The notes beneath the pieces are model-generated. The model had not been told where the DNA came from. It was given only the letters and a program-made list of their open reading frames with translations, and ran no database searches. DNA of 64,000 nt from DATFDN01 sp963767645 (GTDB taxonomy: Bacteria > Pseudomonadota > Alphaproteobacteria > Acetobacterales > Acetobacteraceae): contig CAVYEW010000003.1 in the NCBI GenBank assembly GCA_963767645.1, forward strand, positions 124,001 to 188,000, given 5' to 3'. The position numbers and the translations under genes were made by a program. Within the stretch, counting starts at the first letter, position 1, and every line of letters starts with the position of its first letter. Of this stretch, positions 33,342 through 41,766 are shown piece by piece.

Positions 33342-34340
33342 GTGGACGAGGCCGACCCGCTCTCCGGCCTCGGCAAGCTGCTGGAAACTGGCCTCGGGAC
33401 GGAACCGGGCTATGGCGCCATTGCGCGTGCCGAGGCGGCGCTGGTCGCCCGCACCGGGCTGCTCGGCCTGGGCGCGGCCTTCGCGGGACGGCAGATGGTC
33501 GCGCGGTTCTTCATCATCGGGTTCGGCAGCGAGGCGCAGCGCGCCGCCTGGCAGGGGGCGACCGCCGCCGTTGCGATCTCCGAGCCCGGCGTGGGCGCCC
33601 ATCCCAAGCACCTGAGGACGCGGGCGGAACCGGCCGGGGACGGCTGGCGCATCACCGGCGAGAAGGCCTGGGTGAGCAACGGGCCGCTCGCCGCTGTCTT
33701 TGTGGTACTTGCCGTGCTGGCCGAGGAGGCTGGGCGCAAGCGCTACGGCGCCTTCCTGGTGCCGCGCGGCACGCCGGGGCTGTCGGTCAGAGAGAGCGCG
33801 GCGTATCGTGCCATGCCCCCGTCCCGTCATTGCGGCCTCATCCTCGACGGCTGCACGGTGCCGCGCGCCGCGCTCCTTGGTGCGCCGGGCAGCGCCTATG
33901 AGGCGATGGCGCTGCCGTTCCGCGACGTGGAGGACGCGGTCGGCCTGTCGGGCCTTGCCGGGGCGTGCCGATTCCTGGCCGCGCGCCTGCCGCACCCGCT
34001 CAGTCCCGAGGCGGCCCTCTCGCTCGGAGCGATAGTGGCCTTGACCGCGGTGCTGGAGGCCGGCGCGGTCAGCATCGCGACTGCGCTCGACGCCGGGCAG
34101 CTGGCCCAATACGCAGCGGAGGCGATCGGCCTGCGCCTGCTCGCCCACGATATCGCGGCCCGAACCCGCCGGCACTGCGCGGAATTCGCCCCGGACGAAG
34201 ACCCGCAACTGGTGCGCGTGCTGGCGGATATGCACGCGAGCCAGTCGGTTGCGCGCGGTCCACGGGCGGCACGGCAGGCGAAGCTGGGCCTCGCCGATCG
34301 GGGCGATGCCGCTCACGCATCGCCGCCATTGTCGCAATGA
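33342..34340 (+). CDS. Acyl-CoA dehydrogenase-like protein, shortened
   Basis: A 332-residue protein. The central beta domain is clear: VAISEPGVGAHP, TRAEPAGDGWRITGEKAWVS with the ITGEK motif, FLVPRGTPGL and LILDGCTVPRAALLG. The N-terminal helical domain is short and the C-terminal helical domain is divergent: the usual catalytic Glu region is not recognisable, and the end AHDIAARTRR aligns only loosely. Standard acyl-CoA dehydrogenases have about 380 residues, so this may be a degenerate or specialised member. GTG 33342 lies four bases after the asd stop, suggesting co-transcription. Confidence 0.78.
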   Translation: MDEADPLSGLGKLLETGLGTEPGYGAIARAEAALVARTGLLGLGAAFAGRQMVARFFIIGFGSEAQRAAWQGATAAVAISEPGVGAHPKHLRTRAEPAGDGWRITGEKAWVSNGPLAAVFVVLAVLAEEAGRKRYGAFLVPRGTPGLSVRESAAYRAMPPSRHCGLILDGCTVPRAALLGAPGSAYEAMALPFRDVEDAVGLSGLAGACRFLAARLPHPLSPEAALSLGAIVALTAVLEAGAVSIATALDAGQLAQYAAEAIGLRLLAHDIAARTRRHCAEFAPDEDPQLVRVLADMHASQSVARGPRAARQAKLGLADRGDAAHASPPLSQ

Positions 34341-34356
34341 GGCAGCCGGGTGCCCT

Positions 34357-34630
34357 CTACTGGCAGGGCTTGTCCCAGGTCCCGTCCGCGTTGCAGTGGA
34401 AGCAGATATTCGCGTTTCTCGCGAAATCGTAGAACATGACGAGCGAACCAGGGCTGTAGGCTGAGCTTTGCCAGAAACACAGCGAACCCCTTACTCGATT
34501 CGAGATTCACACTCAGACTGGAGGGGGCCCGTTCGGCGGCGGGCGGCGGAGCGGCCGTCTTGGCTTGCTGCGCGGATGCCTGACCAGCGAAGGCGACGAG
34601 CCCGGTTGCGATGAGCAGAACAGCTTTCAA
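34357..34630 (-). pseudogene. Small secreted protein, probably frameshifted
   Basis: A TTG at 34630 preceded by AAAAAGGGGAAG opens a signal peptide (LKAVLLIATGLVAFAGQASA). In this frame the protein runs on to 34313 (105 residues) but its second half is arginine-rich and unconvincing. From about 34510 the neighbouring frame instead reads SLCFWQSSAYSPGSLVMFYD, NICFHCNADGTWDKPCQ and stops at 34357. That cysteine-containing C-x-Y-S-x-G-S and G-T-W pattern resembles small secreted proteins of the DUF1496 kind. A frameshift between residues 40 and 50 would join them. Whether it is a mutation or an assembly error cannot be told here. Confidence 0.45.
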
Positions 34631-34765
34631 GATGCTTCCCCTTTTTGCATACGCGGTTTTCGGATCGGTTCCGAGCGTGCGATGCGGCGCCGAGGGCGCC
34701 GTGACAGTGGTAGAGAGGCCGGCATCGGCAAGCTCCGCAAGATCGAATGACCCAGCGCGGGCGCG

Positions 34766-34793
34766 TTGACAACCTACCCCTCGCGGCTATAAC
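34766..34793 (+). promoter_or_regulatory. Sigma70-type promoter of the rplU operon
   Basis: TTGACA at 34766-34771 and TATAAC at 34788-34793 are separated by 16 bases, a near-consensus housekeeping promoter. A transcript from about 34800 would have a GC-rich leader of about 50 bases before the rplU ATG at 34852 and would carry rplU, rpmA, obgE and proB. Confidence 0.75.
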
Positions 34794-34851
34794 CCCCGCT
34801 CCCCGGCGGCCGCACCTGCGGCCAGCCGGCGGCAGTCCTTGGGAAGCCACT

Positions 34852-35364
34852 ATGTTTGCAGTGATCCGCACCGGCGGGAAGCAGTACCGCGTGACGCCCA
34901 ACGCGGTCCTGAAGGTGGAGAAGCTTCAAGCCGAGCCCGATGCGACCATCACCTTCAACGATGTGCTGGCGGTCGGCGACGCGGATGGGCTGACCCTTGG
35001 CGGCCCGGTCGTGACCGGTGCGTCCGTCACCGCCACGGTGATCGCACAGGACCGGCTGGACAAGGTGATCGTCTTCAAGAAGCGCCGCCGGCAGAACAGC
35101 CGGCGCAAGCGGGGACACCGCCAGCACGTGACCGTGCTGCGCGTCACCGGCATCCTCGGCGCCGACGGCGCCGAGCTGCGCCCGGCCGCTGCCGCGAGCC
35201 CGACCCTCGCTTCAGGCAAGGGTGAGGCCGCCGACGAAGCCGGCTCCGCGCCGACCGAAACCCCAGCCCCGCCGGCTCCGCCTCCGCCGCCTTCACAGTC
35301 ACCTGCCCCTTCGGGTGAGACGGCGGACGAATCCGGCACCGCACCGACGGAAGGAGCAGTCTGA
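34852..35364 (+). CDS. rplU: 50S ribosomal protein L21 with long C-terminal extension
   Basis: The first 103 residues are a normal bL21: MFAVIRTGGKQYRVTPN, DATITFNDVLAVGD, IVFKKRRRQNSRRKRGHRQH and VTVLRVTGI. A 67-residue tail follows, made of Ala, Pro, Glu, Ser and Gly. Within it a 13-residue unit is duplicated: GEAADEAGSAPTE and GETADESGTAPTE, with a run PAPPAPPPPP between. The DNA of the two units is also similar over 39 bases. The family norm is about 100-105 residues; alphaproteobacterial L21 often has an acidic tail, but this one is long. ATG 34852 lies behind GGGAAGCCACT. First gene of the operon. Confidence 0.96.
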   Translation: MFAVIRTGGKQYRVTPNAVLKVEKLQAEPDATITFNDVLAVGDADGLTLGGPVVTGASVTATVIAQDRLDKVIVFKKRRRQNSRRKRGHRQHVTVLRVTGILGADGAELRPAAAASPTLASGKGEAADEAGSAPTETPAPPAPPPPPSQSPAPSGETADESGTAPTEGAV

Positions 35365-35365
35365 C

Positions 35366-35659
35366 ATGGCCCACAAGAAGGCAGGCGGCTCGTCGCGCAA
35401 CGGGCGCGACACCGCGGGACGCCGGCTCGGCATCAAGAAATTCGGCGGCGAGGCGGTCCTCGCCGGCAACATCATCGTCCGCCAGCGCGGCACCAAGTGG
35501 AAGCCCGGGCAGAATGTCGGCCTCGGCCGCGACCATACGATCTACGCGCTGATCGATGGCAAGGTGGCGTTCCAGCGCAAGGCGGAGGGCCGGGTGCATG
35601 TCTCGGTCACGCCTTCGCCGAGCGGAACCCTCCAGAATGAAGTTTCTCGATCAGGCTAA
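35366..35659 (+). CDS. rpmA: 50S ribosomal protein L27
   Basis: A 97-residue bL27: MAHKKAGGSSRNGRDTAGRR is the conserved N-terminus that reaches the peptidyl-transferase centre, and GGEAVLAGNIIVRQRGTKWKPG matches the fold. The ATG is two bases after the rplU stop, preceded by GGAAGGAGCAGT. Its last 23 bases overlap the obgE start, so the three genes are tightly coupled. The C-terminal SPSGTLQNEVSRSG is not conserved and may result from that overlap. Confidence 0.97.
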   Translation: MAHKKAGGSSRNGRDTAGRRLGIKKFGGEAVLAGNIIVRQRGTKWKPGQNVGLGRDHTIYALIDGKVAFQRKAEGRVHVSVTPSPSGTLQNEVSRSG

Positions 35660-36644
35660 GATCTACCTCCGCTCCGGCGATGGCGGCGACGGCGTCGTCG
35701 CCTTCCGGCGCGAGAAGTTCATCGAGTTCGGCGGACCGGACGGCGGCGACGGCGGCAAGGGGGGCGACATCGTCTTCGAGGCGGTGGAGAACCTGAACAC
35801 GCTGATCGATTTCCGCTACACGCAGCACTTCCGCGCCAGGAAAGGCGGGAACGGCGCCGGGTCGGACCGTACCGGGGCTGGAGCGCCCGATCTCGTCATC
35901 AAGGTCCCGCTCGGCACGCAGATCCTGGACGAGGACCGCGAGACCCTGCTCGCCGACCTCGCCGCGCCCGGCCAGCGCGTCGTGCTGCTGCGCGGCGGCG
36001 ACGGCGGCTTCGGCAACACGCACTACAAGAGTTCCACCAACCGCGCGCCGCGCCGCGCCGACAAGGGCTGGCCGGGGCAGGAGCGCTGGGTGTGGCTGCG
36101 GCTCAAGCTGATCGCCGATGCCGGGCTGATCGGGCTGCCGAATGCGGGCAAGTCGACCTTCCTCGCAGCCGTCTCCGCCGCGCGCCCGAAGATCGCGGAT
36201 TATCCGTTCACCACGCTGCATCCGCAGCTTGGCGTCGTGCGGGCCGATGCGGGAGAGTTCGTGCTGGCCGACATCCCCGGCCTGATCGAAGGCGCGCACG
36301 AGGGTGCCGGCCTCGGGGACCGCTTCCTTGGCCATGTGGAGCGCTGCGCGGTGCTGCTGCACCTGATCGACGGCGCGGCCGGCGACGTGGTGCGGGCCTG
36401 GCGTACCGTGCGCGCCGAGCTTGCCTCCTATGGCGCGGGCTTGGCGGAGAAGCCCGAGCTCATCGCCCTGAACAAAGTCGATGCGATGACCCCTCGCGAG
36501 GCCGCCTCGCGGCGGGCGGCCTTGCAGCGGGCTGCGGGACGTCCGGTATTGCTGCTGTCCGGCGCCACCGGCCAGGGCGTGCCGGAGGCGCTGCGGGCGC
36601 TGCATGCCGCGATCGGCGCGGCTCGGCGCGACCGGGCGGCGTGA
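35637..36644 (+). CDS. obgE: GTPase ObgE/CgtA
   Basis: A 335-residue Obg GTPase acting in 50S subunit maturation. The glycine-rich N-terminal Obg fold (MKFLDQAKIYLRSGDGGDG, GGPDGGDGGKGGDIVF) is complete. The G domain has GLPNAGKST near 166, the switch I region YPFTTLHPQLG, ADIPGLIEGAHEGAGLG (G3) and NKVDAM (G4). There is no C-terminal Obg-C extension, usual for short alphaproteobacterial forms. ATG 35637 overlaps rpmA; the stop overlaps proB by 4 bases (GTGA). Confidence 0.97.
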   Translation: MKFLDQAKIYLRSGDGGDGVVAFRREKFIEFGGPDGGDGGKGGDIVFEAVENLNTLIDFRYTQHFRARKGGNGAGSDRTGAGAPDLVIKVPLGTQILDEDRETLLADLAAPGQRVVLLRGGDGGFGNTHYKSSTNRAPRRADKGWPGQERWVWLRLKLIADAGLIGLPNAGKSTFLAAVSAARPKIADYPFTTLHPQLGVVRADAGEFVLADIPGLIEGAHEGAGLGDRFLGHVERCAVLLHLIDGAAGDVVRAWRTVRAELASYGAGLAEKPELIALNKVDAMTPREAASRRAALQRAAGRPVLLLSGATGQGVPEALRALHAAIGAARRDRAA

Positions 36645-37762
36645 GCAGCCTGCCGGCCCTCGCCGCTGCCCGCAGGCTGGTGGTCAAGATCGGCAGCGCG
36701 CTCCTGGTCGATGCCCGACATGGCACGCCGCGTGCCGGCTGGCTCGCCGGCGTCGCCGCTGATATCGCCGATCTGCGCCAACGCGGCATCGAGGTGATCG
36801 TGGTTTCCTCGGGAGCGATCGCGCTCGCCCGGCGCTCCCTCCGCCTCACGCAGAAGCGCCTGCGGCTGGAAGAGAAGCAGGCGGCCGCCGCAGTAGGGCA
36901 GATCAGGCTGGCGCAGGCCTGGACCGAGGCACTGTCGGCGCAGTCCCTGACCGCCGCGCAGCTTCTGCTGACGCCGGAGGACACCGAGGATCGCCGGCGC
37001 TACCTCAATGCGCGCGCCACCCTGCACACCTTGCTCTCGCTCGGCTGCGTGCCGGTCATCAACGAGAACGACACTGTGGCAACCGCCGAGATCCGCTTCG
37101 GCGACAATGACCGGCTGGCCGCGCGCGTGGCCGAGATGGTGCAGGCCGACCAGCTTATCCTGCTTTCCGATATAGACGGGCTTTATACCGCCGACCCGAG
37201 GCGCAACCCCGAAGCGCACCATGTTCCGGTCGTGGAGGCGCTGACCCCGGAGATCGAGGCGATGGGGGGCGAGCCGCCGCCCGGCTACTCCTCCGGCGGG
37301 ATGCGGACCAAGCTGGTCGCGGCGCGGATCGCCACGCAGGCCGGCTGCGCCATGGCGATCGCGCTCGGCCGCCCCGACCGGCCGCTGACCGCGATGCTGG
37401 AGGGCGCGCGCTGCACTTGGTTCCTGCCGGCGCCCGAGGGGCGTTCGGCGCGCAAGCGCTGGATCGCGGGTGCGCTGGCCCCGCTCGGGGCGCTGGTCGT
37501 GGATGCCGGCGCCGCTCGCGCCTTGGCCGCCGGCAGTTCGCTTCTTCCTGCGGGCGTGCGGCGCGTGGAGGGCGCGTTCGACCGGGGCGACCCGGTGGTG
37601 GTGCGCGGCCCGGACGGCGCGGCGCTGGCGCGCGGATTGTCGGCCTACGCAAGCGCCGATGCCGAGCGCATTGCCGGGCACCGGTCCGACGAGATCGAGG
37701 GGCTGCTCGGCTGGCGCGGGCGGGACGAGATGATCCACCGCGACGACCTGGTGCTGCTATAG
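36641..37762 (+). CDS. proB: Glutamate 5-kinase
   Basis: A 373-residue enzyme for the first step of proline synthesis. The amino-acid kinase domain begins RRLVVKIGSALLVD, then SSGAIALARRSL, AQLLLTPEDTEDRRRYLNAR, NENDTVATAEIRFGDNDRLA and LLSDIDGLYTADPR. After YSSGGMRTKLVAARIATQAG comes a C-terminal PUA domain (about 280-373), as in E. coli ProB. GTG 36641 overlaps the obgE stop. The rplU-rpmA-obgE-proB order is common in alphaproteobacteria. proA is not in the window. Confidence 0.97.
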   Translation: MSSLPALAAARRLVVKIGSALLVDARHGTPRAGWLAGVAADIADLRQRGIEVIVVSSGAIALARRSLRLTQKRLRLEEKQAAAAVGQIRLAQAWTEALSAQSLTAAQLLLTPEDTEDRRRYLNARATLHTLLSLGCVPVINENDTVATAEIRFGDNDRLAARVAEMVQADQLILLSDIDGLYTADPRRNPEAHHVPVVEALTPEIEAMGGEPPPGYSSGGMRTKLVAARIATQAGCAMAIALGRPDRPLTAMLEGARCTWFLPAPEGRSARKRWIAGALAPLGALVVDAGAARALAAGSSLLPAGVRRVEGAFDRGDPVVVRGPDGAALARGLSAYASADAERIAGHRSDEIEGLLGWRGRDEMIHRDDLVLL

Positions 37763-37766
37763 GCGC

Positions 37767-38996
37767 TCACGCGCCCTTCCACTCCAGGATGTACAGCCCG
37801 GCGTCGTAGTCGGTAGCGTAGATCAGGCCCTCGGCCGAGACGAAGATGTCGGCCGTGTGCCGCATCCGCGCCCGTCCGCGCAGCGGCTCCATCCAGCGCG
37901 TGGGCATCGGCGGCACGAAATGCCCGATCTCGTTGGGGCGGAACGGGTCGCCGATGTCGTACACGCGCACGCCCGCACTCTGATAGGTCGCGAAGATCGT
38001 GGTGTCGCTGACGAACGAGCCGGGGCGGTTCTCGTGCAGATTATGCGGGCCGAACTGGCCGCCCTTGGCCACGTAGTCCTGCTCGCCCGGGACCGGGAAG
38101 GTCGCGATCGACACCGGATTGCTCGGCTCGCGGATGTCGAACATCCAGATGCGCTTCATCTGCTCCTGGTCGATGTTCATCACTGCTTCGTCGGCCACGA
38201 CCAGCAGGTCGCGGGCGCGCAGCGGCAGCGCCGAATGGGTGCCCCCACCGAAGGGGGGCGACCAGTTGCGGTGCGCGATCAGGCGGATCGAGGCGGGGTC
38301 GGTCACGTCCAGGATCGTCAGCCCGCCGTCGCGCCAGCTTCCATACGCGACGCCATCCGCCACCACCGCGTGGTGCAGCGCCACGCGGTTGGTCCAGGCG
38401 GGCGCCTCCCCGCCGGCGGCGTGCATTCCCGGAATCCACCACCGCCCCGCCTCGACCGGGCGTGTCGGATCGCGCATGTCGATCGCCAGCAGGATATGGT
38501 CGGTGTAGCCATCCAGCAGCGCCGAGGCGTAGGCGTAACGCCCGCCGGTCCACCAGATGCGGTGCAGGCCCAGCCCCTCGACCTCCAGGAACCCGATCGG
38601 ACGCGGGCTGGCCGGGTCCTTGATGTCGTAGACGCGCATCCCTGCCGAGAAATCCTGTCCGCGCGTCCCGTAGCGCCGGCTGTCCACCTGGTTCGATTGA
38701 CCGTAATACTCCTTGATCGAGAGCAGCGCCTTAAGGTCCAGCTCCTCGATGACCAGCAGCAGGTCTTCGGCCGTCTGCAGGTGCAGACACCAGGAGTTCG
38801 GATGCACAGGAAGCCAGTTCACCGGGCGCGGCGCGCGCGGGTTGCGGACATCCGCCACCGCGACACCCCGGCTGGTGCGCGTGCCCATATAGGCGTGCCC
38901 CCGTGCCACCATCACCTGCACGCAGTCGCCGTGCCCGGCATTGTCGGTATGGCCGAGGAAGGCGATGTTCCGGGCGCTTTCGGCGATCACGCTCAT
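37767..38996 (-). CDS. LVIVD-repeat (beta-propeller) protein
   Basis: A 409-residue protein with several LVIVD-type repeats, each with a strand such as GVAVADVRNPRAPRPV, MRVYDIKDPASPRPIGF, LTILDVTDPASIRLIA, IWMFDIREPSNPVSIAT and VRVYDIGDPFRPNEIGHF. These form a beta-propeller; no enzymatic residues stand out. The protein lacks an obvious signal peptide, starting MSVIAESARNIAFLGHTD. Function unknown; propellers of this type often bind proteins or sugars. The ATG at 38996 was chosen because the upstream open frame to 39779 is antisense to the next gene. Divergent from the binding-protein gene at 39068. Confidence 0.82.
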   Translation of the reverse strand: MSVIAESARNIAFLGHTDNAGHGDCVQVMVARGHAYMGTRTSRGVAVADVRNPRAPRPVNWLPVHPNSWCLHLQTAEDLLLVIEELDLKALLSIKEYYGQSNQVDSRRYGTRGQDFSAGMRVYDIKDPASPRPIGFLEVEGLGLHRIWWTGGRYAYASALLDGYTDHILLAIDMRDPTRPVEAGRWWIPGMHAAGGEAPAWTNRVALHHAVVADGVAYGSWRDGGLTILDVTDPASIRLIAHRNWSPPFGGGTHSALPLRARDLLVVADEAVMNIDQEQMKRIWMFDIREPSNPVSIATFPVPGEQDYVAKGGQFGPHNLHENRPGSFVSDTTIFATYQSAGVRVYDIGDPFRPNEIGHFVPPMPTRWMEPLRGRARMRHTADIFVSAEGLIYATDYDAGLYILEWKGA

Positions 38997-39067
38997 TGCG
39001 CCAGCATGGGCCGTTCCGCCAGCCGCAAGCAAGACGTATGCTCGGGCTGGCAACGGGAGGCGGGGGA

Positions 39068-39910
39068 ATGACCGGCAAAGTAGGACGGCGGACACTGGCG
39101 GGCGGGGCGGCGCTGTTGCCGGCGGCGCTGATCGGCACGGCGCGGGCACAGACGCCGACCGAGAGTACGCTCGATCGTATCCGCCGCAGCAAGACGCTGC
39201 GGATCGCGGCTTTGCCGGGAGAGCTGCCGTACTTCCAGAAGAACCTCGCCAGCGGCGCCTGGAGCGGCGCGGCCATCGAGATGGCGAACAGCATCGCCAA
39301 GCTGCTGGGCGCCAAGCTCGACTACGTGGAAGCCACCTACGGCACCTCGGTCCTTGATCTGCAGAGCGACAAGGTCGATCTCGCCTTTGCGCTGAACCCA
39401 ACGCCGGAGCGCGCGCTGGCGGTGCGCTTCGCGCATCCGATGCTGATCCATCCCTTCGGCTGCCTCGCCCGCTCGGGGCTGGAGCCGAAGACCTGGGCCG
39501 ACATCGACAAGCCCGACATCCGCATCGCCTTCGACATCGGATCGTTGCACGAGACGGTTGCGAAGCGGTTCGCGCCCAAGGCCCAGCATGTCGGCTTCCC
39601 CAACCGCGACCAGGCGCTTCTGGCGTTACAGGCCGGTCGGGCCGACGTGGACATCCTGGCCGCGCTGCTCGGCCTGTCGGCGGTGGCGAAGAACCCGGCG
39701 CTGGGGCGCTGGTACCTGCTGAGCCAGCCGACCGTCGCACTGCCCAGCTCGCTCGCCGTGCAGTACGAGCCCGATACACGCTTCGTGGACGTGCTGAACG
39801 CCTGGCTCGACTTCAACCGCGGCATCGGTCAGCTCCGCGAGTGGATCATCGGCGGGCTGGAGCTGGAAGGCGTGAAGCGCGACCAGATCCCGCCGGAGCT
39901 GACGTTCTGA
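39068..39910 (+). CDS. Family 3 extracellular solute-binding protein (amino-acid type)
   Basis: A 280-residue periplasmic binding protein. A signal with a twin Arg (MTGKVGRRTLAGGAALLPAA) ends near ARAQT. The mature part has LDRIRRSKTLRIAALPGELP, AAIEMANSIAKLLGAKLDYV and VLDLQSDKVDLAFALNPTPE, all typical of amino-acid-type receptors, and FAHPMLIHPFG. No permease or ATPase gene is beside it. It is 71 bases from the divergent LVIVD gene and 70 bases upstream of the class II aldolase on the same strand. Ligand unknown. Confidence 0.9.
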   Translation: MTGKVGRRTLAGGAALLPAALIGTARAQTPTESTLDRIRRSKTLRIAALPGELPYFQKNLASGAWSGAAIEMANSIAKLLGAKLDYVEATYGTSVLDLQSDKVDLAFALNPTPERALAVRFAHPMLIHPFGCLARSGLEPKTWADIDKPDIRIAFDIGSLHETVAKRFAPKAQHVGFPNRDQALLALQAGRADVDILAALLGLSAVAKNPALGRWYLLSQPTVALPSSLAVQYEPDTRFVDVLNAWLDFNRGIGQLREWIIGGLELEGVKRDQIPPELTF

Positions 39911-39980
39911 GCCGCCGCGCATTGACGCTGACCATGCGCGGGCGCGAAAATCCCGGCTTCCGTCAAGAGGAATAGCCAGG

Positions 39981-40760
39981 ATGAACGTTGTCACCTCCCC
40001 GGCCATGCTGGCCGGCGTCTCCGAGCAGGAATGGAAGATACGCTGCGACCTTGCCGCGCTGTACCGGCTGGTCGCGCATTACCGGATGACCGATCTCATC
40101 TACACGCATATCAGCGCGCGGCTGCCCGGACCCGAGCACCATTTCCTCATCAACAAGTACGGCGTGAATTTCCACAAGATGCGCGCCTCCGATCTGGTGA
40201 AGATCGACCTCGACGGCAACATCGTCGAGGACGGCGCCGACCCGCAAAGCCGTCGGGTGAACGCGGCCGGCTTCACCATCCACTCCGCCGTCCACATGGC
40301 GCGCGAAGACCTGATGTGCGTGGTCCATACGCACACCGCGGCCGGCATCGCCGTCTCGGCGCAGAAGCACGGGCTGCTGCCGCTGTCGCAGCATGCGTTG
40401 AAGTTCTACGGCCGCCTCGCCTATCACGGCTACAAGGGCATCGCGCTTGACCTTGATCTGCGCGAGCGACTGGTGGCTGATCTCGGCGAGCACAAGGCGA
40501 TGGTCCTGCAGAATCACGGGCTGCTGGTCGGCGGCACGTCGATCCAGGAGGCATTCCACATGACCTACATGCTGGAGCGCGCCTGCCAGGCGCAGGTCGC
40601 GGCGCTGTCGGGGGACGCCGAGCCGCTTGTCCCGCCGGAGGAGGTCTGCCGCCACACCGCCGAGCAGTTCCGCCGCCAGGAGAACGACGAGCACTACGCG
40701 TTGGTCTGGACCGCGGCGCTGGAGCTGATTGAGGACGACCGGCCGGATTACCGGAGCTAA
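39981..40760 (+). CDS. Class II aldolase/adducin family protein
   Basis: A 259-residue protein of the class II aldolase family. It begins EQEWKIRCDLAALYRLVAHY, then DLIYTHISARLPGPEHHFLI, and has a zinc-site VVHTHTAAGIAVSA with two His, and a late VLQNHGLLVGG with the third His. The family includes fuculose- and ribulose-phosphate aldolases, but longer members of this size are often annotated as decarboxylases or adducin-like proteins of unknown substrate. ATG 39981 lies behind AAGAGGAATAGCC. The dpp-type ABC genes follow on the same strand 19 bases later. Confidence 0.9.
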   Translation: MNVVTSPAMLAGVSEQEWKIRCDLAALYRLVAHYRMTDLIYTHISARLPGPEHHFLINKYGVNFHKMRASDLVKIDLDGNIVEDGADPQSRRVNAAGFTIHSAVHMAREDLMCVVHTHTAAGIAVSAQKHGLLPLSQHALKFYGRLAYHGYKGIALDLDLRERLVADLGEHKAMVLQNHGLLVGGTSIQEAFHMTYMLERACQAQVAALSGDAEPLVPPEEVCRHTAEQFRRQENDEHYALVWTAALELIEDDRPDYRS

Positions 40761-40779
40761 GGCCGCTGCGCCGGTCGGC

Positions 40780-41766
40780 ATGACCGCCCCACTCCTCACG
40801 ATCGAGGGCCTGCGCACCGTCTTCAAGACACACCAGGGGACGGTCGCGGCTGTCGATGGGGTCGATCTCGCGGTGGAACGCGGGCGCACGCTCGGGATCG
40901 TGGGCGAGTCCGGGTGCGGCAAGTCGATGCTGTCGCTGTCGGTCATGCGCCTGGTTCCCGCGCCGGGCCGGATCGCGGCCGGGCGCATCCTGTTCGACGG
41001 ACAGGATCTGCTGACGCTGCCCCGGCGGCGATGCGCGACGTCAGGGGCCGGCGCATCGCCATGATCTTCCAGGAGCCGATGACCAGCCTCAACCCGGTGT
41101 TCACGGTAGGCGATCAGATCACCGAGGCGATGCGCGCGCATGACCGAAGCCGCATCGTCGGCGGCGCTGCGGGCCAATGCGATCGTGGCGCTGGGCCGGG
41201 TGCGCATCCCCTCGCCCGAGCGCCGTTTCGACGAGTACCCGCACCAGATGTCGGGCGGGATGCGCCAGCGGGTGATGATCGCCATGGCGCTCTCCTGCGC
41301 GCCCGACCTGCTGATCGCCGACGAGCCGACCACCGCGCTGGATGTCACCGTGCAGGCGCAGATCCTCGATCTGCTGCGCGACCTGCAGCAGCAGACCGGC
41401 ATGGCGATCATCCTCATCACCCACGACCTTGGGGTGGTCGCGGAGATGGCCGACGAGGTCGCCGTCATGTATGCCGGGCGCGTCGTGGAACAGGCTGCCG
41501 GGGCGGCGGTGTTCGATGACGCGCAACACCCGTACACGCTCGGCCTGCTCGGCAGCATCCCGCGCGTGGAGGAGACGCGCGACCGCCTACTCGCGATCGA
41601 CGGCGCCGTTCCCGCCCCTTTCGCCCTGCCCGCCGGCTGCCGCTTCCATCCGCGCTGCGTCTTCGCCGCCAAGGCCTGCGTCGAGGCCGATCCGCCGCTG
41701 CGGCTGCTCTCGCGCGGCCACCGCGCCGCCTGCATCCGTGCGCCAGTGGAGGCGCTGGTGCAGTGA
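40780..41766 (+). pseudogene. Oligopeptide/dipeptide ABC ATPase, DppD-like, two frameshifts
   Basis: Three frames hold one ATPase of normal total length (329 codons). Frame 1 reads MTAPLLTIEGLRTVFKTHQG and GIVGESGCGKSMLSLSVMRL (Walker A). At the CCCC at 41020-41023 the frame slips; the next piece reads MRDVRGRRIAMIFQEPMTSL and NPVFTVGDQITEAMRAHD. After about 41140 the original frame returns with ALRANAIVALGRVRIPSPER, HQMSGGMRQRVMIAMALSC (signature), LLIADEPTTALDVTVQAQIL (Walker B) and the C-terminal CRFHPRC of dpp ATPases. The shifts compensate: one base lost, then one gained. As it stands translation would stop at 41062. Could be an assembly error. The GTGA overlap with the next ATPase is intact. 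Confidence 0.75.
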
